From NCBI GenBank assembly GCA_964514235.1, contig CAZEPV010000007.1, positions 1 through 64,000 on the forward strand: DNA of 64,000 nt, read 5' to 3'. The translations under genes were made by a program, and so were the position numbers. Under the pieces are notes generated by a model. It was not told where the DNA came from. It did no database searches and saw nothing but the letters and a program-made list of their open reading frames with translations. Shown in pieces: positions 35,226-44,768 of the stretch (positions are counted from its first letter, which is position 1; every line of letters begins with the position of its first letter). The stretch comes from JAAYRQ01 sp035647235 (GTDB taxonomy: Bacteria; Bacillota; Syntrophomonadia; Syntrophomonadales; Syntrophomonadaceae).

Positions 35226-36896
35226 ATGCGTAAAATTCTAATATTATCTATAGCTTTATTATTATTAATTCCTGGAGGGGTAATAGCCCAATATAACCCT
35301 TTTGTGGCAGGAGAAATTGAGGGCTATTTGATTAATATTTCTATAACTCCCGAAAGGGAGGAAACTTCCGAAATAATATCGGCTAGGATTGAGACTTATG
35401 GGGGTAATTTCTATCAAATTGAATTTACTCCAGAGGTAAGCCTATTAATTGACCAACGTCCAGTAACTATTTATGATTTTAAATCAGGGATGGAGATATA
35501 CGGTAAATTAAGGGGCCAAAAGCTAGTCAGCCTAGAAGCATACTCTACTGCTAATCTAGGCTACATTGAGCCTGGCACCAAGGTCAGGCAAGGTACCATT
35601 ACTAATCTGGAGCGGGATGAATTACAGCTAAGGTTAGCTAATGGGGATACCATGGCCTACTACCTTTCCCCTGCTAGCATCATTTTAAAGCAGGGTGAAC
35701 AAGTGACTCCCGATGTTTTGTATGTAGGGGATGCGGTAAAGTTATATTTTGATGAATTAAATGCTAGTTCTATCAGTCGGGTAGAGGTGGAAGGTAAATC
35801 AATTTTAGTGCATAACCTCTATAAAGGCGACTTGGGGATAATTGATAATACCAGGAACATGATTAATCTGGAGAATGTGGAAGTATTCCGTAATGGTAGT
35901 TTTGAAAAATATAATACTTCCTTGCAGCTGCCCTATTCCCGTGATTTATTGGCTTACAATGGCAGCCAAAGGATTGCCCCAAGTAATTTCAAATATTATA
36001 GGGGCAAGACTATTTATATAGCGACTAAATCTCTTATGGGCAGGGAAGTAGCGGAACGTTTGGTGGTTAAAAATCAATATGAAACCGCTTTTTCAGGTAA
36101 AATTGAGGATATTAATTGGTATGCTCAGGTTCTTGAAGTTAAGAAACAAAATATTAATTTCTATGATGGTAGTATTATAATCAGGGATGGCAGGTTACAA
36201 GAAAATGCTGTCTTAAGCCATGGTTCTGATGTCTTTGTCTTGGCTGATGGATGGGGCCATAACCGTATAGCTAATTTGATTTATATATATGATCAGAGCT
36301 TGGATAATTCTAGTATAGGCCAGCATTATATTTATGCAGGCCGTTTAGACCAGATTTCTCAGTATAATCTATGGATTAAGGATTTCTTTATCCTTAATCA
36401 TAATGCTTGGGAATCCTACTCTGATGTAAAGGAATTGTTTTACGATAATGATACTTTTATCTATGATGCGGAAGATAAAAGGCTTTTGACTCCCCTAGAA
36501 TTTTGGGCGGGTGATTATGCAGTTGATGAGGATAATGTCAGAGATTCCAAGCTCAAAGATTGGTATGCTTATCTCTATAGCGATGGGGATAGGGTAGTTA
36601 GTATCGCTGCGCAGAAAAGCATGGATTCGCTCTTGGCTCAACGGGTAACGAGTGGACGGGCTGGAGAATTAGTAGATGATAGCATGGTCGGTTGGACACT
36701 TATCTTAAAGGATGCCAAGGATTATAGTCAGGCTAAAAATGAATGGATGCCTAAAAACAGTAGTTTAAGGTTAGGCCTGGAAGATGCTATGATAGTAAAG
36801 TACGGTAAATTAATAGGTCCTGCAGAACTAAAAGCAGGTGATATGCTTTATATAGTAAGGGACGACTTTAATTCTAAAATAGTAATCGTAAAATAG
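35226..36896 (+). CDS. Secreted beta-rich protein, function unknown
   Basis: 556 residues with a signal peptide (MRKILILSIALLLLIPGGVI, cleaved near residue 21). The body shows repeated beta units such as GTITNLERDELQLRLANGDT...YVGDAVKLYFDELNASSISRV. These closely resemble the tandem units in the SLH protein at 16116 (GIVIAINLDRNLLSLKTDEG...LDRNDLVEVKTNKDNIITEI). No catalytic motif or wall anchor is visible. Its ATG abuts the stop of the giant IPT/TIG gene (TAAATG), indicating translational coupling, and the SLH-anchored protein follows 24 bp later. Not assigned to a named family. Confidence 0.7.
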   Translation: MRKILILSIALLLLIPGGVIAQYNPFVAGEIEGYLINISITPEREETSEIISARIETYGGNFYQIEFTPEVSLLIDQRPVTIYDFKSGMEIYGKLRGQKLVSLEAYSTANLGYIEPGTKVRQGTITNLERDELQLRLANGDTMAYYLSPASIILKQGEQVTPDVLYVGDAVKLYFDELNASSISRVEVEGKSILVHNLYKGDLGIIDNTRNMINLENVEVFRNGSFEKYNTSLQLPYSRDLLAYNGSQRIAPSNFKYYRGKTIYIATKSLMGREVAERLVVKNQYETAFSGKIEDINWYAQVLEVKKQNINFYDGSIIIRDGRLQENAVLSHGSDVFVLADGWGHNRIANLIYIYDQSLDNSSIGQHYIYAGRLDQISQYNLWIKDFFILNHNAWESYSDVKELFYDNDTFIYDAEDKRLLTPLEFWAGDYAVDEDNVRDSKLKDWYAYLYSDGDRVVSIAAQKSMDSLLAQRVTSGRAGELVDDSMVGWTLILKDAKDYSQAKNEWMPKNSSLRLGLEDAMIVKYGKLIGPAELKAGDMLYIVRDDFNSKIVIVK

Positions 36897-36920
36897 GAAA
36901 TATCTTTTAAGGAGTAACTA

Positions 36921-38426
36921 ATGATGAAAAGGATATTATTGTATTTAATAACTGCGGTATTTTTAGTAACTATTCCTGGGGCAGCATATGCTAAACCCCC
37001 TGATTTTAATGGGGGGGTACATAATGAACATGAGTATGAGGAAATAGTTTTTCTGTCGGGCACTCCCATATTATTCACAGGTAAATTAGATATTTCCGAA
37101 AAGGAGAAGGCTGATTTAACCACTATTAACTATAAATATAAGTTAGCCCCTGCCGATAAAAGCATAAAAGGCAGCTTAGATCGGCGCATAAATTACGAAA
37201 TAGAGTATGACCGCAGAAATGACAAGGGACAAACAGTAGCAGATACGACAATCAAGACTTACCGCGAAACTATCCAAATTGAAGGTGATAGGTACACCTT
37301 GACCGATTACCAACTATCCAAATCGGATATTATCGATAATCGCCCTGCATCGGATTTTTATTCTGGTACTATAAGTGCGCGTAAAGTCTACGATATTAAT
37401 CGAAATGAAGGGAAAATAATAGTAGATTTTTCTGGTGGGGATGTAGGTTATAAGAATTTTTGGGGAAGTACTGAAACCCAGATCCTTGATTATACGATAG
37501 AATCCGAGCGGGAATTGGATAGTGGTGATGAAGATGGTGGACATCTAACTTCCACTTGGAATGGAAGTGTAAGTGTTATAGTTTCTGATAGCATGAATAA
37601 ATCTTTACAATATACGGGTAATCAAGCTAATTTATCTAGTTTTACAGGCGGACATATGCGCCTTACTAATCAAGAAATGGTTTCTAGATACGATTATAAT
37701 TTGCCTTATATAGTTGATGGCGAAGTTAGTGGAGGACGGTCCCGTAATAGTATTGAATTACACAAGTCTATGCTACCTAAAATCGAAAGATTATTATTGC
37801 CTAAACTTCGAGATCTTGCAGGACATTGGGCAGCTGATGATATCGGTAAATTGTATTCACTAGATGTATTTGCCGATAATTCCACCTTTTTTGCCCCTGA
37901 TGCGCCCATGACTAGAATGGAGTTTACTACTGCTATGATGAAGGCCTGTAATATTAGGGTACTTCAAGAAGAGACAAAAAGGACAACTCGTACCAGAACT
38001 ACCACTGCTGAACTATCACCTTTTAAAGATATTAGCACTACAGATGAAAATTACTCCTATGTCAAGGAAGCAGTAGAAAAAGGTATAATTAGTGGTATTT
38101 CTCGGGACTTATTTATGCCCGAAGACAAGTTGACCAGGGCGCAAGCTATTACTATTCTTATGCGGGCCCTAGGTTTTGAAAATAAGGCCCCTACTCCTGG
38201 CTATATGACCTCCTTTGCCGATGATTATAATATTCCTGAATGGGCTAAAGATAGTTTTTATGTAGCTAGGGAAATTGGCCTAGTTTATGGTGATACAGGC
38301 AATCGGGCTAATCCTAATGAGGTTATGACTAGGGCGGAAGCTTCAGCCATGATAGTACGTTTCTTAAACTTTTTGGAGCGGGATTTACAGCTAGATTATC
38401 GGGAACATATTATTTTATATCATTAA
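36921..38426 (+). CDS. Secreted protein with C-terminal SLH domains
   Basis: 501 residues with a signal peptide (about 1-25, ending AAYA), a unique N-terminal domain of about 265 residues, and three C-terminal SLH domains from about residue 290. The SLH landmarks are LRDLAGHWAADDIGKL, DKLTRAQAITILMRALGF, and IPEWAKDSFYVAREIGLVYG with NEVMTRAEASAMIVRF. AAGGAG precedes ATG 36921 (ATG 36924 is an alternative). The SLH block would bind pyruvylated wall polymer, making this the likely anchor for its operon partners at 28938 and 35226. The N-terminal domain is not recognised. Confidence 0.8.
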   Translation: MMKRILLYLITAVFLVTIPGAAYAKPPDFNGGVHNEHEYEEIVFLSGTPILFTGKLDISEKEKADLTTINYKYKLAPADKSIKGSLDRRINYEIEYDRRNDKGQTVADTTIKTYRETIQIEGDRYTLTDYQLSKSDIIDNRPASDFYSGTISARKVYDINRNEGKIIVDFSGGDVGYKNFWGSTETQILDYTIESERELDSGDEDGGHLTSTWNGSVSVIVSDSMNKSLQYTGNQANLSSFTGGHMRLTNQEMVSRYDYNLPYIVDGEVSGGRSRNSIELHKSMLPKIERLLLPKLRDLAGHWAADDIGKLYSLDVFADNSTFFAPDAPMTRMEFTTAMMKACNIRVLQEETKRTTRTRTTTAELSPFKDISTTDENYSYVKEAVEKGIISGISRDLFMPEDKLTRAQAITILMRALGFENKAPTPGYMTSFADDYNIPEWAKDSFYVAREIGLVYGDTGNRANPNEVMTRAEASAMIVRFLNFLERDLQLDYREHIILYH

Positions 38427-38437
38427 GATAAACGGAT

Positions 38438-39913
38438 GTGAACACCTTGAAAGGTAAAAAACTCTTTTTTCTTATTCTTATAATATCTATTATTGGTATA
38501 GGCTATCCCCTTTATAAAGGGCCAGCCGATGGTGAAGAAAAATCCGCTTTGGCTAGAACTGAAGTGGAAACCGAGATGGATAATTTATTTCCTAGCCCCA
38601 GTAAGACCCTATACCAAATGGGCCTATATTTAGATACTAACCATGACCTTCTATACGGAAGTACACTTTTAAATACGGAAAATACTAGCCCCAAAACTTT
38701 AGGGGAATTATGGTTTACAGTTTACCCAAATGCTTTTAAAGATGCAGCTACATCCCCCATTCCAGAATCTGCCTATTATGCGGGCTTTGATGAGGGTTGG
38801 TTCGAATTCAGTGAAATAATAGTTAATGGGACTGAGCTTTCCCATGAGATAGAAGGAATTTCCGCTAGGGTTAATTTGGAGACAGAAATCCTAGCAGGGG
38901 AATCACTAGAAATAGAAATGAAATGGAAAGCTAAAATCCCTAAAGCTGCTTATAGGTACGGTAGGCAAAACAATGTCTATATGTTAGGTAATTTTTACCC
39001 GACCCTAAACGTTATGGGGGAGGATTGGCATAAATCCTATAATTCTAAGTTCGGTGATCCTTTCTGTTTTCACAGTGCTAATTATTTAGTCAGACTAAAT
39101 ACACCCGAAGTCTATGATGTAGCTGCTACTGGCAGCAACATACAGAAGTATGCTGAAGATAATGGTAGACAAACCCATATTATAGAAGCACGGGATGTAC
39201 GGGATTTTTCCCTGGCCGTTTTACATGACTATGCCCAAATAAATGAAAAGTTAGGACAGACTGAGGTCAAGCTCTATGCACCTCGGAATAAAATTAATAA
39301 GGCCAAACCACTACTGGGTAATGCAGTCGAAATGTTAAATTATTATGCTTGTAGGTTTGGTTCCTATCCCTATAAGGAATTCAAGATAGTTTTTGTGCCT
39401 ATGCAGGGATTTCAGGGGATGGAATACTCAGGCCTGATTTTTATGCGGGATGAGTTTTCTAAGCCCAATTATAACCAGAGGCAAAATAAATTTATATTAG
39501 CCCACGAAATAGCCCACCAATGGTGGTATGGTATGGTGGGCAATGACCAAATCAAAGAACCCTGGTTAGATGAAGGCTTGGCCAATTGGTCTGCTAGCAA
39601 ATACTTGCAAGAAGTCAAAGGACAAAACTCTAGTTCTGATTTTAAATTAAGAAAAGGGACAAACCTAGCTCTAGAATTAAAAGATTTTTCTTCCACTGCT
39701 AAATACTATGAGGTAATCTATTCGGGTGGGGAAGCTTTTTGGTTTGACTTAGAAAATAAGCTTGGAACCGAAGAAGTTTTTAGGATATTAAGGAAGTACT
39801 TGCTAGAATATAAGCATAATATTGCAAATACTGAAGATTTATTGAATCTTATTCAGGATGAAACTAAGCAGGATATGGGCGAGTTTTTCAATCAATGGTT
39901 TGAAAGCCCCTAG
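38438..39913 (+). CDS. Membrane-anchored M1-family zinc metallopeptidase
   Basis: Gluzincin aminopeptidase-type protein. The zinc site is HEIAHQWWYGMVGNDQ with the third ligand in EPWLDEGLANW, and the upstream GMEYSG stretch corresponds to the substrate-binding GxMEN region of M1 enzymes. One N-terminal hydrophobic helix (about 8-25) without a clear cleavage site suggests an anchored extracytoplasmic domain. 491 residues, without the large C-terminal helical domain of full-length M1 aminopeptidases. Start is either GTG 38438 or TTG 38447; neither has an ideal site. It follows the SLH gene by 11 bp, so it belongs to the surface operon and may process its products. Confidence 0.85.
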   Translation: MNTLKGKKLFFLILIISIIGIGYPLYKGPADGEEKSALARTEVETEMDNLFPSPSKTLYQMGLYLDTNHDLLYGSTLLNTENTSPKTLGELWFTVYPNAFKDAATSPIPESAYYAGFDEGWFEFSEIIVNGTELSHEIEGISARVNLETEILAGESLEIEMKWKAKIPKAAYRYGRQNNVYMLGNFYPTLNVMGEDWHKSYNSKFGDPFCFHSANYLVRLNTPEVYDVAATGSNIQKYAEDNGRQTHIIEARDVRDFSLAVLHDYAQINEKLGQTEVKLYAPRNKINKAKPLLGNAVEMLNYYACRFGSYPYKEFKIVFVPMQGFQGMEYSGLIFMRDEFSKPNYNQRQNKFILAHEIAHQWWYGMVGNDQIKEPWLDEGLANWSASKYLQEVKGQNSSSDFKLRKGTNLALELKDFSSTAKYYEVIYSGGEAFWFDLENKLGTEEVFRILRKYLLEYKHNIANTEDLLNLIQDETKQDMGEFFNQWFESP

Positions 39914-39935
39914 GCGGTAGCTAAATACTACCGCC
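39913..39935. terminator. Hairpin between convergent genes
   Basis: GGCGGTAG (39913-39920) and CTACCGCC (39928-39935) form a perfect 8-bp stem with a 7-nt loop. It overlaps the stop codons of both convergent genes. The U-run is weak (ATTTTGG on the plus strand), so termination is plausible but not strong. Confidence 0.55.
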
Positions 39936-40274
39936 ATTTTGGCGTATAATAGATACAGCGATGGGATGCCTTTCCTGATCTGTTATTAGGGTCAGAATGT
40001 AATTGTAATTTATTCTGGTTTCTACCAGGCCAGACATGCCACTCACTTGGGGATTAGCCGCTAGTAAAGGTCCAAATGATCTATCATATCCGCTATTGCC
40101 ATAAACTATAGAGGATAAGCTTTTACTATTGTTTATATTTTGTCTGGAAGGGCCAAGGCTATCGATTTGCATATCATGAAAACCAGCATCTTCTAGCGCT
40201 GAAAAGGCTTGTTGGGCAGATGCTCTATCTGGAAAATATGCGAGTAGGGTTCTTTCCCCTGGGTTCAATTGCAT
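39921..40274 (-). CDS. Small stress-protein-like hypothetical protein
   Basis: 117-residue soluble protein. The start ERTLLAYFPDRASAQQAFSALEDAGF resembles the flexible alpha-beta repeat of YflT-type general stress proteins, in which a short strand is followed by a helix that reads like a residue-pairing domain. No catalytic residues are evident. AAGGGGG lies seven bases before ATG 40274. It is convergent with the M1 peptidase gene and divergent from argS. Family assignment is weak. Confidence 0.6.
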   Translation of the reverse strand: MQLNPGERTLLAYFPDRASAQQAFSALEDAGFHDMQIDSLGPSRQNINNSKSLSSIVYGNSGYDRSFGPLLAANPQVSGMSGLVETRINYNYILTLITDQERHPIAVSIIRQNGGSI

Positions 40275-40377
40275 AAGAAAACCCCCTTAATAAAACAAAG
40301 TTTGTCTTTTTTGTTTAGTTTTGCCCATCTTTATGTAAAATATAAATGGGATGTAAAATATTTTTAGGAGGACATTT

Positions 40378-42060
40378 ATGAACTTAGTGCAACAAATACG
40401 GGAAAATATAAGGGAAAATCTAAATAGGACCTTACAAATTTGTCAGGAAGCTAAGCGTTTTAACTTTGAGGAAATCCCCGAATTTGTTATCGAAGTGCCT
40501 CGGGAAAAGGATCATGGTGATTTTGCTTGTAATGTGGCTATGCTTTTAGCCAAGCAGGCCAGGATGGCACCTCGCCAAATAGCCCAAGAAATATTGAATA
40601 ACTTTGCCATTGATGAGGCCCTATATATCGAAAAAATTGAGATTGCTGGAGCCGGCTTTATTAATTTTTATTTAAAAGATGATTGGCTTTATAAGCTACC
40701 CTATTTAGTAAAGGAAATGGGGGATACTTATGGATGTAATGAGAAAACAGGGCAAAAGATACAGGTAGAATTTGTAAGTGCTAACCCCACTGGTAACTTA
40801 CATATGGGAAATGCCAGGGGTGGGGCCATAGGGGACAGTTTAGCTAATATTTTAAAAAATGCTGGGAATGAAGTGGAACGGGAATTCTATATAAATGATG
40901 CAGGCAATCAAATTGAGATTTTTGCTGAATCCCTAGAAGCTAGATATATGCAGCTAACTGGTCATGATGTACCATTTCCCGAACATGGATATGCGGGCCA
41001 GGATGTGGTGGAAACCGTAAAAGACATTATACGGGAACATAAGGATAAACTCTTGAAGTTGAGTGAAAGCGAACGCAGGCAATATATGGCCGAGTATGCT
41101 ATTAGCCAAAAAATAAAATATATTAAGGAAACCCTAAATAATTTTGGTATTAGCTATGATGTATGGTTTAGTGAGCAGACTTTACATGAGGCTAACAAAA
41201 TTAACGAAACGGTGAAATTGTTAAAGGAAGCAGATTATACCTATGAGACAGAGGGTGCCTGCTGGTTTAAATCAACTTTATTTGGGGATGAAAAAGACGA
41301 AGTTTTAATGCGCTCTAATAAGCTACCTACTTATTTTGCTACCGATATAGCTTATCATAGGAATAAGTATGAGCGGGGCTTTGATAAGATTATAAACATA
41401 TGGGGGGCTGACCATCATGGTCATGTGGCCCGTATGAAAGGGGCGGTTCAAGCCTTAGGCTATGAGCCCAGCAGTCTAGAGATTATCCTTATGCAGCTAG
41501 TTCGCCTTTATCGTGGGGGTAATATTGTAAGAATGTCTAAAAGGACTGGTACTTTGGTAACCTTAGATGAGCTTATCGAAGAAGTAGGCAAGGATGCGGC
41601 TCGTTTCTTTTTTGTCATGCGTAATCCAGATAGTCATTTAGATTTTGATTTGGAACTGGCTAAAAAACAGAGTCAGGATAACCCCGTTTATTATGTGCAA
41701 TATGCCCATGCTAGGATTTGTAGTATATTTAGACAAGCGGAGGCTAACCAGGTTGAAATGCCAGTTCTAGCAGAAATTGATGCCTCCTTACTTAAAGAGG
41801 TGGAGGAATTAGACTTACTTAGAAAAATAGCTGATTTTCCTGAAGAAATAATGGTTGCTGCCCGCACTATGGCACCGCACCGTATAGCCCATTATGTTAT
41901 GGATTTGGCTAGTTTATTCCATAGCTTTTATAATAGTCATCGGGTACTTAATGGTAATCAAGCTTTACAAGCTGCCCGATTACTTTTGATGGACATAACT
42001 AGAATAACGATTAAAAATGCATTATTCATTTTAGGAGTTAGCGCTCCAGAACAAATGTAG
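40378..42060 (+). CDS. argS: Arginyl-tRNA synthetase
   Basis: Class Ia synthetase charging tRNA-Arg. An N-terminal ArgS-specific domain (residues 1 to about 90) precedes the catalytic core, whose HIGH equivalent is in ANPTGNLHMGNARGG, and KMSKS equivalent is VRMSKRTG. The DALR anticodon-binding domain closes the protein. 560 residues, within the normal range. AGGAGG precedes ATG 40378. An HARE-domain protein starts 11 bp after the stop. No T-box leader is visible in the 103-bp upstream spacer. Confidence 0.96.
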   Translation: MNLVQQIRENIRENLNRTLQICQEAKRFNFEEIPEFVIEVPREKDHGDFACNVAMLLAKQARMAPRQIAQEILNNFAIDEALYIEKIEIAGAGFINFYLKDDWLYKLPYLVKEMGDTYGCNEKTGQKIQVEFVSANPTGNLHMGNARGGAIGDSLANILKNAGNEVEREFYINDAGNQIEIFAESLEARYMQLTGHDVPFPEHGYAGQDVVETVKDIIREHKDKLLKLSESERRQYMAEYAISQKIKYIKETLNNFGISYDVWFSEQTLHEANKINETVKLLKEADYTYETEGACWFKSTLFGDEKDEVLMRSNKLPTYFATDIAYHRNKYERGFDKIINIWGADHHGHVARMKGAVQALGYEPSSLEIILMQLVRLYRGGNIVRMSKRTGTLVTLDELIEEVGKDAARFFFVMRNPDSHLDFDLELAKKQSQDNPVYYVQYAHARICSIFRQAEANQVEMPVLAEIDASLLKEVEELDLLRKIADFPEEIMVAARTMAPHRIAHYVMDLASLFHSFYNSHRVLNGNQALQAARLLLMDITRITIKNALFILGVSAPEQM

Positions 42061-42070
42061 GAGGGATAAT

Positions 42071-42304
42071 ATGATTTTAAGGAAAAAGAGTGAATCAGAT
42101 TGGGCTTTGGAAATAATGGCCGAAAGGGAAGAACCTATTTTTTATAGGGAGTTAATCATGGATATCGCCCAAAGAATGGGACGTAAAAATGATAACTTAA
42201 GCCTAACCTCTATTTATACTAGGCTTAATATGGATAACCGCCTTGACTATCAAGGTGATGGTTATTGGTTTTACGATGTTAACCGAGTAAGAACGGAGGG
42301 GTAA
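42071..42304 (+). CDS. rpoE: HARE-HTH protein resembling RNA polymerase delta subunit N-domain
   Basis: 77-residue protein that matches the winged HARE-HTH domain of the RNA polymerase delta subunit: SDWALEIMAEREEPIFYREL, then SIYTRLNMDNRLDYQGDGYW. Bacillus RpoE has this domain plus a long acidic tail of about 80 residues; here the tail is missing. The position supports the identity, since rpoE directly precedes pyrG in Firmicutes and here pyrG follows after one small gene. AGGAGGG precedes ATG 42071. It is probably co-transcribed with argS (11 bp gap). Whether a tail-less form still binds polymerase is unknown. Confidence 0.7.
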   Translation: MILRKKSESDWALEIMAEREEPIFYRELIMDIAQRMGRKNDNLSLTSIYTRLNMDNRLDYQGDGYWFYDVNRVRTEG

Positions 42305-42305
42305 A

Positions 42306-42938
42306 GTGAAAATATCTTGGTTAGGACATGCAAGTTTCTTAATTGAGACTTCCGATCAGATAATAATTACTGATCCTTTTAATGAGGAAGTGGGCTACCC
42401 CATTTATGAGGGGGAAGTAGATTGTGTTACAGTCAGTCACGACCATTGGGACCATAATGCCGTACATCTGTTAAAGGGAAAGCCCCAAGTTATTAAGACT
42501 GCAGGAGAGCATGAAGTAAATAAGATTAAATTTCAAGGCATAAAATCCTATCATGATCCAGAAGAAGGCAAGCTAAGAGGGGAAAATATTATTTTCAAAA
42601 TCAGTGCAGAAGGCATTGATGTAGTGCATTTGGGTGATCTAGGGCATCTGCTTACAGATGAACACCTAGATTTATTAGCTAATGTGGATATACTTCTTAT
42701 TCCAGTAGGGGGGACCTTTACAGTAGATGCTGAGGAAGCCTTGACTATAGTTAAGCAGCTAAATCCTAAAATTGTTATACCCATGCATTTTAGTACTCCA
42801 CATCTTTCATTTGATTTGGCCCCTGTAGAAGATTTTACAAAGTTTTTCGACATAGTAACAAAAAAACCATATTTGGAAATAAAAGAGGGTAATTTGGCAG
42901 GGGAAAACAAGATACTAGTATTAGACTATTTATCTTAG
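42306..42938 (+). CDS. MBL-fold metal-dependent hydrolase (UlaG/UPF0173-like)
   Basis: Small metallo-beta-lactamase-fold protein of 210 residues. The metal motif is SHDHWDHNAV (HxHxDH). A later histidine and aspartate lie in VVHLGDLGH, and another histidine in IVIPMHFS. This arrangement is typical of UPF0173/UlaG-like hydrolases of uncertain substrate. The start is GTG 42306 with GGAGGGG upstream, one base after the stop of the rpoE-like gene. It sits between rpoE and pyrG, a place usually left empty in Bacillus. Confidence 0.88.
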   Translation: MKISWLGHASFLIETSDQIIITDPFNEEVGYPIYEGEVDCVTVSHDHWDHNAVHLLKGKPQVIKTAGEHEVNKIKFQGIKSYHDPEEGKLRGENIIFKISAEGIDVVHLGDLGHLLTDEHLDLLANVDILLIPVGGTFTVDAEEALTIVKQLNPKIVIPMHFSTPHLSFDLAPVEDFTKFFDIVTKKPYLEIKEGNLAGENKILVLDYLS

Positions 42939-43013
42939 TTGACCAAGTAGTTTAAAGGGAGTAAAATCTTAAAAGGTTTGTGCTTTTTTAAAGGAAAAGA
43001 GAGGGGCAATATT

Positions 43014-44603
43014 GTGGCTAAACATGTATTTATTACAGGAGGGGTTGTATCATCACTTGGCAAAGGAATCACAGCAGCATCTCTCGGTAGATTGCTTAAG
43101 AGTAGAGGTCTAAAAGTAGCATTACAAAAATTTGACCCTTATATAAATGTAGATCCAGGTACTATGAGTCCTTACCAACATGGGGAAGTATATGTAACTG
43201 ATGATGGAGCGGAGACGGACTTAGATGTAGGTCATTATGAAAGATTCGTGGATGTCAATCTTACTAGACATGCCAATGTTACTACTGGGAAAATCTATCA
43301 GACTGTTTTAAATAAAGAAAGAAGAGGGGAATATTCTGGGCAGACTGTCCAAGTTATTCCCCATATTACCAATGAAATAAAAAGTAGGGTTACCCTAATT
43401 GAAAAACAGGATAATCCCCCTGATGTAATTATAAGTGAAATAGGTGGTACTGTAGGTGATATAGAATCCCTACCATTCTTGGAAGCTATCCGGCAATTAA
43501 AATTCGATATCGGTAAGGAAAATGTTTTATATATTCATGTTACCTTGGTACCTTACATAAAAACGGCTGGGGAATTGAAGACAAAACCGACTCAGCATAG
43601 TGTTAAAGAGTTACGGAGTATTGGAATTCAGCCGGATATTCTAGTATGTCGTACCGAAAAGGATTTATCGGAAGATTTAAAACGTAAGTTAGCCTTATTT
43701 TGCGATGTTGACTTAGATGGGGTTATCCAATTAAAAGATGCAGACTCGATTTACGAGGTACCTTTAATGTTAGCGGAGCAAAATTTAGATGCGCAAATAA
43801 TAGAACAATTAAATATTAACTGCCAAAGCCCTGATTTAAGGGAATGGGAGGAGATAGTAGCCAAGGTTAAGAATATAGATAAAAAGGTTACTATTGGCTT
43901 AGTGGGTAAATATGTAGAACTACCTGACGCCTATCTTAGTCTAGTAGAATCTTTAAACCATGCGGGTTTCTGTTTTAATGTGGAGCCCATAATTAAATGG
44001 ATTAATGCCGAAGAGATTGAAAAAGAAGGGGCCGAAAGCTTTTTACGTGATGTTGATGCGGTTTTAGTACCAGGGGGTTTTGGAGAACGGGGCATAGAAG
44101 GAAAAATAGCTACCGCCAAATATGCTCGAGAAAATAATATTCCCTATTTAGGCATATGCTTGGGTATGCAATGCGCCATTATTGATATAGCGCGCAGCCT
44201 ATGTAAACTAGCAGGGGCTAACAGTAATGAATTCGATAATAATTCTTCCCACCCTGTAGTTTTAACTCCCGATGCTCAAAACGATATGCGCCTAGGTTCT
44301 TATCCTTGCATTTTGGTTGCAGGGACTAAGGTTTACGAAATGTATGGTAGGGATGAAATCGCAGAACGACATCGGCATAGATATGAAATTAATAATGATT
44401 ATTTAGATATTTTGCAAAAGAATGGACTGGTGGTAAGTGGCCTATCCCCAGATGATAAATTAGTAGAGATAATAGAGCTGTCCAACCACCCTTGGTTTGT
44501 AGCCTGCCAATTCCACCCCGAATATAAATCCAGACCTAACCGTCCCCACCCCTTAATAAAAGGTTTTATAAAAGGGGCCTTAGAATACAAGGAAAAAAGA
44601 TAA
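43014..44603 (+). CDS. pyrG: CTP synthase
   Basis: Converts UTP to CTP with glutamine-derived ammonia. The N-terminal synthase domain begins KHVFITGGVVSSLGKGI, and the C-terminal class I glutamine amidotransferase domain has its nucleophile in YLGICLGMQCA and the His-Glu pair in QFHPEYKSRP. The start is GTG 43014, behind GAGAGGGG; an upstream in-frame start at 42978 adds 12 residues not found in the family. 529 residues. In Bacillus pyrG is controlled by a GGGC start-site slippage mechanism; no such start site is evident here. A terminator follows. Confidence 0.97.
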   Translation: MAKHVFITGGVVSSLGKGITAASLGRLLKSRGLKVALQKFDPYINVDPGTMSPYQHGEVYVTDDGAETDLDVGHYERFVDVNLTRHANVTTGKIYQTVLNKERRGEYSGQTVQVIPHITNEIKSRVTLIEKQDNPPDVIISEIGGTVGDIESLPFLEAIRQLKFDIGKENVLYIHVTLVPYIKTAGELKTKPTQHSVKELRSIGIQPDILVCRTEKDLSEDLKRKLALFCDVDLDGVIQLKDADSIYEVPLMLAEQNLDAQIIEQLNINCQSPDLREWEEIVAKVKNIDKKVTIGLVGKYVELPDAYLSLVESLNHAGFCFNVEPIIKWINAEEIEKEGAESFLRDVDAVLVPGGFGERGIEGKIATAKYARENNIPYLGICLGMQCAIIDIARSLCKLAGANSNEFDNNSSHPVVLTPDAQNDMRLGSYPCILVAGTKVYEMYGRDEIAERHRHRYEINNDYLDILQKNGLVVSGLSPDDKLVEIIELSNHPWFVACQFHPEYKSRPNRPHPLIKGFIKGALEYKEKR

Positions 44604-44621
44604 ATAATTTTGTTAATTCTT

Positions 44622-44648
44622 AAAAAGGCACCTGAAGGTGCTTTTTTT
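44622..44648 (+). terminator. Intrinsic terminator of pyrG
   Basis: AAAAAGGCACCT, loop GA, AGGTGCTTTTTTT: a strong stem of GGCACCT/AGGTGCT type followed by seven T. It lies about 20 bases after the pyrG stop. Confidence 0.92.
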
Positions 44649-44768
44649 AAAGTTTTTTATGAAAAAGAAAAATTCCTATTAAGGGCAGGTAAAAGAAGGC
44701 ATAATATAATATAAAGAAGAATTTAGTACTTAACTTTAAAATATAAACAGATTAAAAGGGAGCGACTA

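Noticed and set aside
42939..43013. Bacillus-type pyrG reiterative-transcription leader (GGGC start)
   Set aside because: The spacer is only 75 bp inside an apparent operon with argS, rpoE-like and MBL genes, and no promoter with a GGGC start plus terminator is visible.
42978..43013. Upstream start extending pyrG by 12 residues
   Set aside because: The added residues are not found in CTP synthases, and the GAGAGGGG site fits GTG 43014.
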